The position numbers were made by a program, and so were the translations under genes. Positions 1 through 7,644 of a stretch of 64,000 nucleotides of DNA are shown here, piece after piece (positions within the stretch are counted from its first letter, which is position 1; each line of letters opens with the position of its first letter). Under the pieces are notes generated by a model, which saw only the letters and a program-made list of their open reading frames with translations, made no database searches and had not been told where the DNA came from. The stretch is from EW11 sp035765635 (GTDB lineage: Bacteria > Verrucomicrobiota > Verrucomicrobiia > Opitutales > Opitutaceae), in the NCBI GenBank assembly GCA_035765635.1, contig DASTWZ010000039.1, positions 89,604 to 153,603 on the forward strand, read 5' to 3'.

Positions 1-68
1 AAGACTGCGAGCTAAATGACGACTGTGATTTTCTTAGCCGCGAAGAGACGCAGCGCGGCGGAGTCGCA

Positions 69-197
69 ACCGCGTTTCCAAACGCGGTCGCGAGGTATTT
101 GGAGCGCAGGCGTCTCGCCTGCATTGGGCGACCATGCAGGCGGGACGCCCGCGCTCCACGAACCGGCGCAGCCGCATTCGAAAATGCGGCTGCAGCA
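69..197. repeat. Dispersed palindromic repeat, family A
   Basis: About 130 bp of nested inverted repeats. Two outer hairpins (CCGCGTTT...AAACGCGG type, and GCCGCATT...AATGCGGC) flank a core GGAGCGCAGG...CCGCGCTCC. The reverse complement of the same arrangement occurs at 62953-63082, with the same order of core and flanks. Read as protein it yields a spurious Ser-Ala-Gly-Val-Ser-Pro-Ala peptide, which artificially lengthens ORFs entering the following transporter gene. Confidence 0.8.
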
Positions 198-233
198 ACA
201 CCGCGCGCTGGAGCTGCTGGCACTTTCAATCTC

Positions 234-1643
234 ATGATTCCCTCGACCAAAATTCCAAAAACACTCGCTTGGCTCGGCGTCTTTCAATTCGTGTTTCAGG
301 CTTCGGCTGAAACCATCCGCGTGGCCATTGGCACGCAGGACACGACGATCAACTGCGCGGCGGGCGGACCCGTTGTTCGCGAGTTGAAGCTGCTGGAAAA
401 GTACCTCCCGCACGACGGGAAGTATCGAGATGTTGAATACAATATCATTTGGGAAAACCAACCCACCGGCGCTCAGCTCAACAGCAAGTACCTCGCGAAC
501 CAGCTCGATATCGTCCAGATGGCGGACTTCCCGTCGATCGTCGGCGCCACCGCGTTCGAGGCGGCGAACAACGGCGTGCATTCGATCTACATCGCGTCGC
601 TCTCCGGCGGAATCAGCGGGGCGGGCAATGCGATTCTCGTGCCGAACAACTCTCGCGTTCAGTCGCTCTCGGAGTTGAAGGGCAAACGGATTTCCGTGCC
701 GTTCGCGTCGACGGCGCACGCGATGCTGATTCGCGCGATTCAGGATCTCGGTTGGGATCCGAACTCGGACGTGACCATCATCTCGCAGACGCCCGAGGTC
801 GGCGGGAGTGCGTTGAAAGCAGGGCAGATCGACGCTCACGCGAACTTCGTGCCCTTTGGCGAACTTTTCCCTTTTCGAGGAATCGCTCGCAAGATCTATG
901 ACGGCAGCTTGACGGGAGTGACCACCACGCACGGCGTGCAAGTGCGTTCGGATTATGTGGCGAAATATCCCGAGATCGTCGTGGCCTACCTGAGGGCGAT
1001 GCTCGAGGCGAGCAAGCTGCTGGAGGAAAAACCGGAGGAACTTTCCGAGAAGCTGGAAAAATGGACGGGCGTCGAAGCCGAAGTGTACTACGCGTTTCAT
1101 GGCCCGCAGGGGATTCAGACGCGCGATTACAGTTTGAAGCCCGAGTTCGTCACAGCGATCCGCCGCGCGCAGGAGGCGTTGAAAGTGCTCAAGAAAGTCC
1201 CCCGCGAGGTGAGCATCGATCTGTATGTGAAAGACGAATACATCCGCGAGGCCGCGAAGCAGTCCGGCCTGGATTACGAGGCGCAGTTGAAGAACTATGC
1301 TCCGCTGCCATTTCGGGGGAACGCGCTCGACACTTCGGCGCCGGTGACGGACGCGAAACGTGCCGGTCAGATCTGGGTGAAGGGCGAGGAGAAGGTCCGG
1401 CTTTACAGCACGGCGGAAGCGGCGCTGCGCGAGGTGAAGAAGTTGAAGGCCGACCGCAAGACGCTCCGGGTGATCTTCGTGCACGATCGCGTCAGCGGCC
1501 TGAAGCTTTTCGCCGATCGCGCGTGGTACGTCGTGAACCGCGGCGAGGCATCCGCCTTTTTGTTGAAAGCCGATGCAGACAAGTGGGCGAAAGACCATGA
1601 CGGCGCCGCCGAGAGCTACGAAGATGTTTTGGCGAAAATCTAA
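234..1643 (+). CDS. NitT/TauT-family ABC substrate-binding protein with NosL-like C-terminal extension
   Basis: A 469-residue periplasmic binding protein. The start at 234 places a hydrophobic signal segment (about residues 8-24) before ASAETIRVAIG; the upstream reading frame is repeat-derived and was excluded. Residues of about 25-360 follow the SsuA/TauA/NMT1-like fold, with QLDIVQMADFPS and SELKGKRISVP typical of the family. The last 100 or so residues are an addition: IWVKGEEKVRLY, then RVSGLKLFADRAWYVVN, then LKADADKWAKDHDG. This resembles the NosL pattern, in which a tag ending in AxYVV is followed by a short F..xxDAexFa..hGG segment. A permease and an ATPase follow in order. The substrate is probably a sulfonate, nitrate-like anion or other small organic anion. 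The family call is firm; the NosL resemblance is my reading and unproven. Confidence 0.85.
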   Translation: MIPSTKIPKTLAWLGVFQFVFQASAETIRVAIGTQDTTINCAAGGPVVRELKLLEKYLPHDGKYRDVEYNIIWENQPTGAQLNSKYLANQLDIVQMADFPSIVGATAFEAANNGVHSIYIASLSGGISGAGNAILVPNNSRVQSLSELKGKRISVPFASTAHAMLIRAIQDLGWDPNSDVTIISQTPEVGGSALKAGQIDAHANFVPFGELFPFRGIARKIYDGSLTGVTTTHGVQVRSDYVAKYPEIVVAYLRAMLEASKLLEEKPEELSEKLEKWTGVEAEVYYAFHGPQGIQTRDYSLKPEFVTAIRRAQEALKVLKKVPREVSIDLYVKDEYIREAAKQSGLDYEAQLKNYAPLPFRGNALDTSAPVTDAKRAGQIWVKGEEKVRLYSTAEAALREVKKLKADRKTLRVIFVHDRVSGLKLFADRAWYVVNRGEASAFLLKADADKWAKDHDGAAESYEDVLAKI

Positions 1644-1653
1644 AGACGGTCGC

Positions 1654-1807
1654 GACGCCGACGCTCGGCCGATACCGAACGTTCGGCCAATCCCCAAACG
1701 CTCTACCGCCGTAGTGCGCCTTTCCAAGGCGCAGGAGGCTCTGGGAGCGCTGGCATCTTGCCGGCCCCAATTGGGCTGCCGCGAAGCGGCGGACTCGATG
1801 GCGACGA
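1654..1807. repeat. Direct repeat, family B, copy 1
   Basis: First of two 154-bp direct copies; the second is at 1904-2057, exactly 250 bp downstream, with about nine mismatches by eye. The unit contains the hairpin GTGCGCCTTTCCAAGGCGCA and a second palindrome around GCTGCCGCGAAGCGGC. Part of the unit reappears in inverted orientation near 56145-56216 and 63952-64000. Confidence 0.85.
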
Positions 1808-1819
1808 CGCATTTTCACC

Positions 1820-1919
1820 GACCGAGTCCGTCCGCGCTTGTGGCGCGGACTGTAGAAAGATGCCGGCGAGGACGCCAGCGCTCCCAGTGGCCGACATCGG
1901 CGAGACGCCGACGCTCGGC
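1820..1919. repeat. Dispersed palindromic repeat, family C
   Basis: Spacer between the two family B copies and running slightly into the second. It contains the inverted pair GTCCGCGC...GCGCGGAC followed by GCCGGCGAGGACGCCAGCGC. An inverted counterpart with the same order of pieces lies at 56316-56421, so this unit travels together with family B as a composite element. Confidence 0.7.
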
Positions 1920-2057
1920 TAATACCGAACGTTCGGCCAACCCCCAAATGCTTTACCGCCGTAGTGCGCCTTTCCAAGGCGCAGAAGGCTCTGGGAGCGC
2001 TGGCATCTTGCCGGCACCTATCGGGCTGCCGCGAAGCGGCGGACTCGATGGCGACGA
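1904..2057. repeat. Direct repeat, family B, copy 2
   Basis: Second 154-bp copy of the unit at 1654-1807. It ends 29 bp before the start of the permease gene, so any promoter or leader for that gene must lie within repeat sequence, or the gene is transcribed through it from the binding-protein gene. Confidence 0.85.
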
Positions 2058-2086
2058 TCGGCCATATTACAACCACCTTCACAGCC

Positions 2087-2941
2087 ATGAGCACCGCAAT
2101 CACCACCCTTGACGACCAACCCGCTGTATCGAATCCGGCACTACAGACTTCGCGTTGGCGAAAAGTCGCGGCGCGCTGGTTCGTTCGCCTTCTCTCGATC
2201 GCGCTCTGCTTCGTTTTGTGGGAGGCGGCATCCCGCGGCAAATGGACCGTCCTCGGCGCTCGTTTCGAAAACGTGCCCGCACCGTCGCAAGTTTTCGACG
2301 CCGCGAAAGAGCTGGCTCGTTCCCCGAAATTGACCGGCCATTTGAAGGCAAGCCTGATGCGCATTTTTGCAGGCTTCTCGCTGGCGGCGGTTCTCGCCGT
2401 GGCCAGCGGAATGCTGATCGGGAGATTTCGCTGGGCCGAAGATGGATTGATGCCGCCCTTCGAAATCCTGCGGCCAATTCCCGCAGTCGCCTGGATCCCT
2501 CTCGCGATTCTCCTCTGGCCGACGCCGGAAAGCAGCATGATCTTCATCACCTTCATCGGAGCGTTTTTCCCGATTTTGCTGAACACCGTGCACGGCGTGG
2601 AGGGCATCGACCGTCGTCTCGTTCAAGCGTCGCTTGTTCTCGGCACGGGGCGCGTGGCGTTGTTTCGCGAGGTGATTTTGCCGGGCTCGCTTCCCGCGAT
2701 CGTGACGGGACTGACGATCGGCATGGGCACCGCCTGGTTCTCGCTCATCACCGCCGAGATGGTCTCGGGACAGTACGGCATCGGCTATTTCACGTGGGAG
2801 GCGTACACGCTGCAGAACTATCCCGACATCGTTCTCGGCATGATCTTGATCGGCGTGCTCGGCATGCTGAGCAGCGGACTCATCCGCATCGTCGGGCTGC
2901 GGTTCATGCCTTGGTTCAAATTCGGAGGAAATTCCACATGA
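2087..2941 (+). CDS. ABC transporter permease, NitT/TauT type
   Basis: A 284-residue inner-membrane permease with about six hydrophobic segments. The binding-protein-dependent transport signature is recognisable (FREVILPGSLPAIVTGLTIG, about residues 195-214), the EAA loop that contacts the ATPase. The start at 2087 was chosen because everything upstream in frame is repeat-encoded. It overlaps the following ATPase by four bases (ATGA), so the two are translationally coupled. It completes the importer begun by the binding protein at 234, although 440 bp of repeats separate the two genes. Substrate specificity cannot be read from the permease. Confidence 0.88.
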   Translation: MSTAITTLDDQPAVSNPALQTSRWRKVAARWFVRLLSIALCFVLWEAASRGKWTVLGARFENVPAPSQVFDAAKELARSPKLTGHLKASLMRIFAGFSLAAVLAVASGMLIGRFRWAEDGLMPPFEILRPIPAVAWIPLAILLWPTPESSMIFITFIGAFFPILLNTVHGVEGIDRRLVQASLVLGTGRVALFREVILPGSLPAIVTGLTIGMGTAWFSLITAEMVSGQYGIGYFTWEAYTLQNYPDIVLGMILIGVLGMLSSGLIRIVGLRFMPWFKFGGNST

Positions 2942-3801
2942 GTGATTTGTTTAAACCAGATGAAGCCGCGGGAATTCGCCTGAAACAGGCGAGCCTGTCC
3001 TTCGGCGAAGGCGCGAATCGGCTGGAGGCGCTGCATCAGCTCGAGCTGACGATCCCTGCCGGAGAATTTGTCAGTGTCCTCGGTCCCTCGGGCTGCGGAA
3101 AATCGACCTTGATCGGCGCGATTGCGGGCTTGGCGAAGTTGAGCGCTGGCGAACTTTTGGTGAACGGTTCAGCAGTGCGCGCGCCAGGGGCAGAGCGAGG
3201 CGTGGTGTTTCAGCACCACACGCTGTTTCCCTGGAAAACCGTTTTTCAGAACGTCGAATTCGGCCTGAGAAATCGCGGCGTGAAAAAGCCAGAGCGAACC
3301 GCGTCCGTTCGCGAGATGCTCGCGCATGTCGGCCTCGAGGAATTCACGCACCATTATCCAGCGCAGCTTTCCGGCGGCATGCAGCAGCGCGTGAATCTCG
3401 CGCGCGCCTTGGTGAATCGCCCGAAAGTGCTGCTGATGGATGAGCCCTTCGCGGCGCTCGACGCCCAAACGCGCCTCAACATGCAGGAACTCCTGCTGGC
3501 ATTGTGGAGCGAGCGACGCATGACCGTTTTGTTTGTCACGCACGATGTCGATGAAGCGCTTTTCCTGGCGGATCGCGTCGTGGTGCTGAGCCGGCGTCCG
3601 GCGGAGATCCGCTCGGAAGTCGTGGTCGAGTTGCCTCGTCCGCGCACGACGTCGGTGTTGACGGAACCGCGCTTCAGTTCGCTGAAGCGTCACTGCCTCG
3701 AACTCCTGCGCAACGAGAGCCGGCGTTCGATCCGGCCGCCTCCAGGCGATGCCCAAGCCTCCCCCGAAGAACTCGTCGAAGCGGTGACGGAGCAAGCGTA
3801 G
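2938..3801 (+). CDS. ABC transporter ATP-binding protein, NitT/TauT type
   Basis: A 287-residue cytoplasmic ATPase energising the importer at 234-2941. Visible motifs are Walker A GPSGCGKST, the Q-loop region VFQHHTLFPWKTV, the signature LSGGMQQR, Walker B VLLMDEPFAALD and the H-loop VTHDVDEAL. The order and spacing match SsuB/TauB/NrtD proteins. A good Shine-Dalgarno (GGAGGA) lies 8 bases upstream of the ATG, and the start overlaps the permease stop. The C-terminal 45 residues are rich in Arg and Pro and poorly conserved in this family. Confidence 0.92.
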   Translation: MSDLFKPDEAAGIRLKQASLSFGEGANRLEALHQLELTIPAGEFVSVLGPSGCGKSTLIGAIAGLAKLSAGELLVNGSAVRAPGAERGVVFQHHTLFPWKTVFQNVEFGLRNRGVKKPERTASVREMLAHVGLEEFTHHYPAQLSGGMQQRVNLARALVNRPKVLLMDEPFAALDAQTRLNMQELLLALWSERRMTVLFVTHDVDEALFLADRVVVLSRRPAEIRSEVVVELPRPRTTSVLTEPRFSSLKRHCLELLRNESRRSIRPPPGDAQASPEELVEAVTEQA

Positions 3802-3862
3802 GGCGCCAAACGGAGCGCCGACCTGGCGGCAACGGAGCCGACGTCGTGCTACGTTAGGCGGA

Positions 3863-3957
3863 ATGCACGGCAGGGGTTTTTGTTTCTGTGTCTGCCGTGT
3901 ATTCCGTGGGAAATAGTCCTCTGCCTTCGTGTTCTTCGTGTGATTCGTGGGCAAAAA
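3863..3957. repeat. TTCCGTG/TTCGTG dispersed repeat, family D (partial)
   Basis: Short spaced repeats of the form GTATTCCGTGGG followed by CTTCGTGTGATTCGTGGGC. The same order of blocks recurs at 21917-22036 and, as a full hairpin, at 11256-11435. It lies between the first transporter and the Rrf2 regulator. This class of intergenic repeat commonly produces spurious Glu/His/Thr-rich ORFs. Confidence 0.75.
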
Positions 3958-4041
3958 CCGCGCCCAAATCTGCGGGCTTGCCAGAGACTTTTTTTCCTGT
4001 GTTCCTGACAAACCACTCTCTTTTAGTAGGTTTATCAGTCG

Positions 4042-4623
4042 ATGAAGCTCTCCAAACGCGGCGAATATGGTCTACGTGCCCTGATCGATATCGGTCTGGC
4101 CCACGAGCTTGGCCGTGAGCTGTTGCAGCTGAATGAGTTGGCGACAAACGAGAAGATCCCGGTCAAATTTCTAGAGCAGATCCTGATCGACCTGAAGCAG
4201 GGTGGTTTTCTCGATAGTGTGCGTGGCAAGTACGGCGGCTACCGGCTCGGAAAGCCCGCCAAAGAGGTCGTGATTGGGCAGATCGTCAGATACCTCGATG
4301 GACCGCTGGCTCCGATCTGTTGCGTGAGCCAAACCGCATACGAGCGCTGTACCTGTCCGGACGAAGCTCACTGCGGCTTGCGCATGCTCATGCTCGATGT
4401 GCGCAACGCCATCGCGAACATTTTGGACCGCTACAGTCTCGCCGATGTAGTGGAAGTGACACTACGCAAGATGCGCCGCGACAACGTGAACTTGCCATTC
4501 AGCGTGAATCCGCGCGAGCGGATCGCCGCCGCGGCGAAAGCGGCGAAGGGGAAAAAAGCGATCGCGTTGACCACGCCCGGCGAAAACGGTCTTGGAGAAT
4601 TTCTTTATCGCGAGGGAATATGA
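4042..4623 (+). CDS. Rrf2-family transcriptional regulator, cysteine-rich
   Basis: A 193-residue winged-helix regulator. MKLSKRGEYGLRALIDIGLA and the wing segment GKYGGYRLGKPA are diagnostic of Rrf2. In IscR three Cys and a His in the region of residues 92-107 bind an Fe-S cluster. Here Cys93, Cys94, Cys103, Cys105 and Cys111 occupy that region (ICCVSQTAYERCTCP), so a metal, cluster or thiol sensor is plausible. It sits between two NitT/TauT-type importers and overlaps the next binding-protein gene by four bases (ATGA). By analogy with CymR-type Rrf2 proteins I infer control of sulfur-source uptake. The C-terminal 40 residues are basic and Ala-rich, an extension beyond the usual 150-residue length. 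Confidence 0.9.
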   Translation: MKLSKRGEYGLRALIDIGLAHELGRELLQLNELATNEKIPVKFLEQILIDLKQGGFLDSVRGKYGGYRLGKPAKEVVIGQIVRYLDGPLAPICCVSQTAYERCTCPDEAHCGLRMLMLDVRNAIANILDRYSLADVVEVTLRKMRRDNVNLPFSVNPRERIAAAAKAAKGKKAIALTTPGENGLGEFLYREGI

Positions 4624-5591
4624 GAGCCGCGTTCCGTCTTGGTTTCAGCCTCGCTGGGCTCGCTCTCGCCTTCGCGCATCTCGGAGCGGCGAAGACCACG
4701 CTGCGCGTCGGCTACTTTCCCAACATCACGCACGCGCAGCCGATCATCGCCAAGGAACTCGCTGCGGAAGGAAAGGACTGGTTCGAGGAGCGGCTCGGCC
4801 CGGATGTGGAGCTGCAATGGTTCGTCTACAACGCCGGCCCGAGCGCGACCGAGGCGATTTTTGCGCGGTCGATCGACCTGACCTACATCGGCCCCAGCCC
4901 GGCGCTGAACGCCTACATTCGTTCGCGCGGCGACGAGATCCGCATCGTATCTGGCTCGGCGCGCGGCGGCGCTGCGCTGTTGGTGCGACCTGGCTCCGGC
5001 ATCGAAAAACCCGCGGATTTTCGCGCGAAGAAGCTGGCCACCCCTCAGCTGGGCAACACTCAGGACGTGGCCGCGCGCGCCTGGTTGAAACAACAGGGCT
5101 TCAAAATCACGCAGCTGGGCGGCGACGTTTATGTTTTGCCGACAGCGAATCCCGATCAGCTCGCGCTCTTTCAGCGCGGAAGTCTCGACGCGGTCTGGAC
5201 GGTCGAGCCATGGGTTTCGCGCATCGAGCGGGAGGCCGGCGGGAAAATTTTTCTCGAGCAGCGTGATGTCGTAACGACCATCCTCGTCGCGCGCACGGAG
5301 TTTCAGGAAGAGCAGGGACCGCTCGTTCAGCGCTTCGTGAAGGCGCATCGCGAGTTGACCGCGTGGATTCAGGCCCATCCGGACGAAGCGCAGCAGCTCC
5401 TGCAAAAAGGCCTAACCGCTGAAGTGAGACGCGAGATCAAACTCGAACTCGTCGCATCGGCCTGGAAACGACTGACCTTTACCTCCGACATCAACCTACA
5501 ATCCATCGAAGGCCTCGTGGCGGACGCACGCAGCGTCGGCTTCATCCGCGGGCACGTCGATCTCTCCCGACTCCTCAGTCTTCCCCAGTGA
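4620..5591 (+). CDS. ABC substrate-binding protein, SsuA-like
   Basis: A 323-residue periplasmic binding protein. An N-terminal signal peptide (about residues 1-25, ending AHLGAAKT) precedes LRVGYFPNITHAQP, the opening strand of SsuA/NMT1-like proteins. The motifs IDLTYIGPSPALNAY and LATPQLGNTQDVAAR line the ligand cleft in this family. The start at 4620 overlaps the regulator stop and is preceded by GCGAGGGAAT, a fair ribosome-binding site. It is the first structural gene of the second importer. Aliphatic sulfonate is the likeliest ligand from the family, but the sequence does not prove it. Confidence 0.9.
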   Translation: MRAAFRLGFSLAGLALAFAHLGAAKTTLRVGYFPNITHAQPIIAKELAAEGKDWFEERLGPDVELQWFVYNAGPSATEAIFARSIDLTYIGPSPALNAYIRSRGDEIRIVSGSARGGAALLVRPGSGIEKPADFRAKKLATPQLGNTQDVAARAWLKQQGFKITQLGGDVYVLPTANPDQLALFQRGSLDAVWTVEPWVSRIEREAGGKIFLEQRDVVTTILVARTEFQEEQGPLVQRFVKAHRELTAWIQAHPDEAQQLLQKGLTAEVRREIKLELVASAWKRLTFTSDINLQSIEGLVADARSVGFIRGHVDLSRLLSLPQ

Positions 5592-6397
5592 CCGTACAAA
5601 CGGAATTGGTTAATGAAACGCCGTCGAAGCTCTCGGTCGGCGCGATCTCTAAACGTTTCCGCACGAAGCACCGCGAAGTGCTCGCGCTGGATCGCGTGTC
5701 GCTCGACATCGCGGAAGGCGAGTTCGTCTGCCTCGTCGGACCCAGCGGCTGCGGCAAGAGCACCCTGTTGAATATCATCGCGGGGCTCGATGTGGCCGAC
5801 GAGGGCACGCTGCTTTGCGATGGGCGCGCCGTGAATGGACCGGGTCGCGACCGGATGGTGATGTTTCAAGAGCACGCCTTGTTTCCTTGGTTGAGCGTGA
5901 CGGAAAACGTGATGTTCGGCCTGCGTTTGAAACCTGGGCTGAAAAACCACGAGCGGAAGGAAGTGGCGAAGTTTTACCTCAAGCTCGTGGGTCTGGAAAA
6001 ATTCGCGGAGGCCAATGTGCATGAGCTTTCGGGTGGCATGAAGCAACGCGTCGCCCTGGCGCGCGCGCTCGCGCCGAATCCGCGGGTGCTGTTGATGGAT
6101 GAGCCGTTCGCCGCGCTTGATGCGCTCACCCGCGAGCAGCTCTACGGCGACATTCAGCGCATCTGGCGGGACAGAAAAAAGACGATCATCTTCGTCACGC
6201 ACAATGTCCGCGAAGCGGTCTGCCTCGGCGATCGCGTGGTGCTTTTCTCGCCGAACCCGGGGCGCATCTGCGAACAGTTCCGGATCGATCTGCCGCGTCC
6301 GCGCGACATCAACAGCGTGACGCTCGCGCAGTATTCGACCCAGATCACCAAAGCGCTCAAAGGCCACATGAACAAGGACGGCGAGGTGGGCGAATGA
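5588..6397 (+). CDS. ABC transporter ATP-binding protein, SsuB-like
   Basis: A 269-residue ATPase using a GTG start at 5588 that overlaps the preceding stop (GTGA). Walker A GPSGCGKST, Q-loop MFQEHALFPWLSV, signature LSGGMKQR, Walker B VLLMDEPFAALD and H-loop VTHNVREAV are all intact. It belongs to the same NitT/TauT ATPase group as the gene at 2938, but the two proteins differ enough to be separate transporters rather than a recent duplication. It serves the second importer with the genes at 4620 and 6453. Confidence 0.92.
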   Translation: MTVQTELVNETPSKLSVGAISKRFRTKHREVLALDRVSLDIAEGEFVCLVGPSGCGKSTLLNIIAGLDVADEGTLLCDGRAVNGPGRDRMVMFQEHALFPWLSVTENVMFGLRLKPGLKNHERKEVAKFYLKLVGLEKFAEANVHELSGGMKQRVALARALAPNPRVLLMDEPFAALDALTREQLYGDIQRIWRDRKKTIIFVTHNVREAVCLGDRVVLFSPNPGRICEQFRIDLPRPRDINSVTLAQYSTQITKALKGHMNKDGEVGE

Positions 6398-6452
6398 TTC
6401 CGAACGCGATGATTTCGGTGTATTCGCTTTTTGGAGACGGGAGGACCTTGCG

Positions 6453-7220
6453 ATGAAACGTTTTCTTTCCGCGGTAGTCTTTTTCGCGGCGATGATCGGG
6501 GTCTGGGAAGGGCTGGTCCGCGCGAAGATCTGGTCGCCGGTGCTCGTGCCGCCGCCCGAGATGGTCGGCGAGTATCTTTGGGCCTCGATTGTGGACGGCA
6601 CGTTGTTGGCGGCCTCGCTCGTCACGCTGAAGCGCCTGTTGCTTGGCTACGTTTTCGGCATCGTGTTGGGTTTACCGCTCGGGCTTTTGACGGCGCGCTT
6701 CAAAGTCTGTCAGGACACGCTGGGGCTGCTGGCGCTCGGTCTGCAAACATTGCCGAGCGTGTGCTGGGTGCCGCTGGCGCTGCTGTGGTTTGGCCAGACG
6801 GAGCTCGCGATGTTTTTCGTCGTGGTAATGGGAACGCTGTGGTCGGTGATCATCGCGACCGACAACGGCGTGCGGAGCATTCCCCCGATTTACGCGCGAG
6901 CTGCGCGGACGATGGGATCGCGCGGTCTCCACACTTGGATTCGCGTGATGTTGCCCGCGGCGCTGCCGTTCGTCGTTTCGGGCATGAAGCAAGGCTGGGC
7001 GTTTGCCTGGCGCTCGCTGATGGCCGCTGAGATTTACGTGACGATCCTGTCGGGGTTCGGTCTCGGCCACTTGCTGCATTACGGCCGCGAGCTGAACGCG
7101 ATGGAGCAGGTGATCGGCGTGATGTTGGTGATCGTCGGGATCGGCCTCGCCGCCGATAAACTGATGTTCTCGCCGTGGGAGCGCTTCCTCCATCGCCGCT
7201 GGGGAACGCAGGGAAGGTGA
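6453..7220 (+). CDS. ABC transporter permease, SsuC-like
   Basis: A 255-residue inner-membrane permease with about six transmembrane helices. The segment ending GSRGLHTWIRVMLPAALPFV (about residues 155-174) is the EAA coupling loop of binding-protein-dependent permeases, and GMKQGWAFAWRSLMAAE is characteristic of SsuC/TauC. It follows the ATPase after a 55-bp gap, completing the operon rrf2 - binding protein - ATPase - permease. A GGGAGG stretch about 8 bases upstream of the ATG is a good ribosome-binding site. Confidence 0.92.
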   Translation: MKRFLSAVVFFAAMIGVWEGLVRAKIWSPVLVPPPEMVGEYLWASIVDGTLLAASLVTLKRLLLGYVFGIVLGLPLGLLTARFKVCQDTLGLLALGLQTLPSVCWVPLALLWFGQTELAMFFVVVMGTLWSVIIATDNGVRSIPPIYARAARTMGSRGLHTWIRVMLPAALPFVVSGMKQGWAFAWRSLMAAEIYVTILSGFGLGHLLHYGRELNAMEQVIGVMLVIVGIGLAADKLMFSPWERFLHRRWGTQGR

Positions 7221-7289
7221 GGAAAGGCGAAGGCTGAAGGGGCGAAGGCTGAAGGCTGAAACGAGCGCCTTCGCCCGAGGGCGTCTAAT

Positions 7290-7378
7290 GGAGCGCCGGC
7301 CCTCCGGCCGGCTGACCGATCTAGCGTCCCGCGAAGCGGGACTGATCTATTAGAAAGCCAGCCCGAGGCTGGCGCTCC
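7290..7378. repeat. Nested palindromic repeat, family E
   Basis: A GGAGCGCC...GGCGCTCC outer palindrome contains GCCGGCCCTCCGGCCGGC and GTCCCGCGAAGCGGGAC hairpins. The stretch before it (7221-7262) is a purine tract of tandem GAAGGCTGAAGG units, the complement of the pyrimidine tract at 7477-7597. The gap 7221-7644 therefore holds only repeats and no gene that I can support. Confidence 0.75.
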
Positions 7379-7476
7379 GTTGCGAGCCGCCGATTGCCGA
7401 GCGCGTTTCGAATGCGGCCGGCGAGGCTGTGTTGCTGGACTATGCGACCGGTTATCACGTATCAACCTCTTCGGGT

Positions 7477-7597
7477 TCAGCCTTCTGCCGTCAGCATTCA
7501 GTCCTCAGCCTTCCCCCTCCAGCCCTCGGCCTTCAACCCTCAGCCTTCTGGCCTTCAAGCCTCAGCCTTCAGCCTTCTCCCTTCAGCCTTCTTCTTC
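7477..7597. repeat. CTTCAGCCTTC low-complexity tandem repeat, family F
   Basis: About 120 bp of degenerate tandem CAGCCTTC-type units (TTCAGCCTTCTG, CTCAGCCTTC, CTTCAGCCTTCTTC). The reverse-complement form lies at 7222-7262 and again at 21838-21872. It reads open in the frame of the following gene, so an ORF caller would extend that protein into it by about 70 residues. Confidence 0.75.
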
Positions 7598-7644
7598 TCC
7601 CCGTGCGCGCGTCAAATCTACCTCTGGTTGTTTGGGCCCCGTTG

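Noticed and set aside
1..233. Plus-strand 73-residue frame at 16-237
   Set aside because: It is encoded largely by repeat family A and ends inside the next gene's start region; no support.
12..1727. 571-residue open frame on the minus strand
   Set aside because: It lies opposite the binding-protein gene, is rich in Arg, His and Leu in the way of GC-rich shadow frames, and has no family motif. The plus-strand gene has a signal peptide and clear family blocks.
2155..2937. Long in-frame N-terminal extension of the ATPase at 2938
   Set aside because: The extension runs antagonistic to the permease frame and is Arg/Ser-rich; Walker A and an exact ATGA overlap with a Shine-Dalgarno define the start at 2938.
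5369..6625. 418-residue minus-strand frame across the second ATPase gene
   Set aside because: Shadow of a highly biased GC third-position gene; its composition and lack of motifs argue against coding.
7290..7378. Possible CRISPR-like repeats
   Set aside because: No unit of 24-40 bp repeats with regular unique spacers here or anywhere in the window; these are palindromes and low-complexity tracts.
7429..7644. 72-residue N-terminal extension of the Aas-like fusion
   Set aside because: These codons translate the CTTCAGCCTTC repeat tract (Ser/Pro/Leu runs), so the extension is very unlikely to be real protein.
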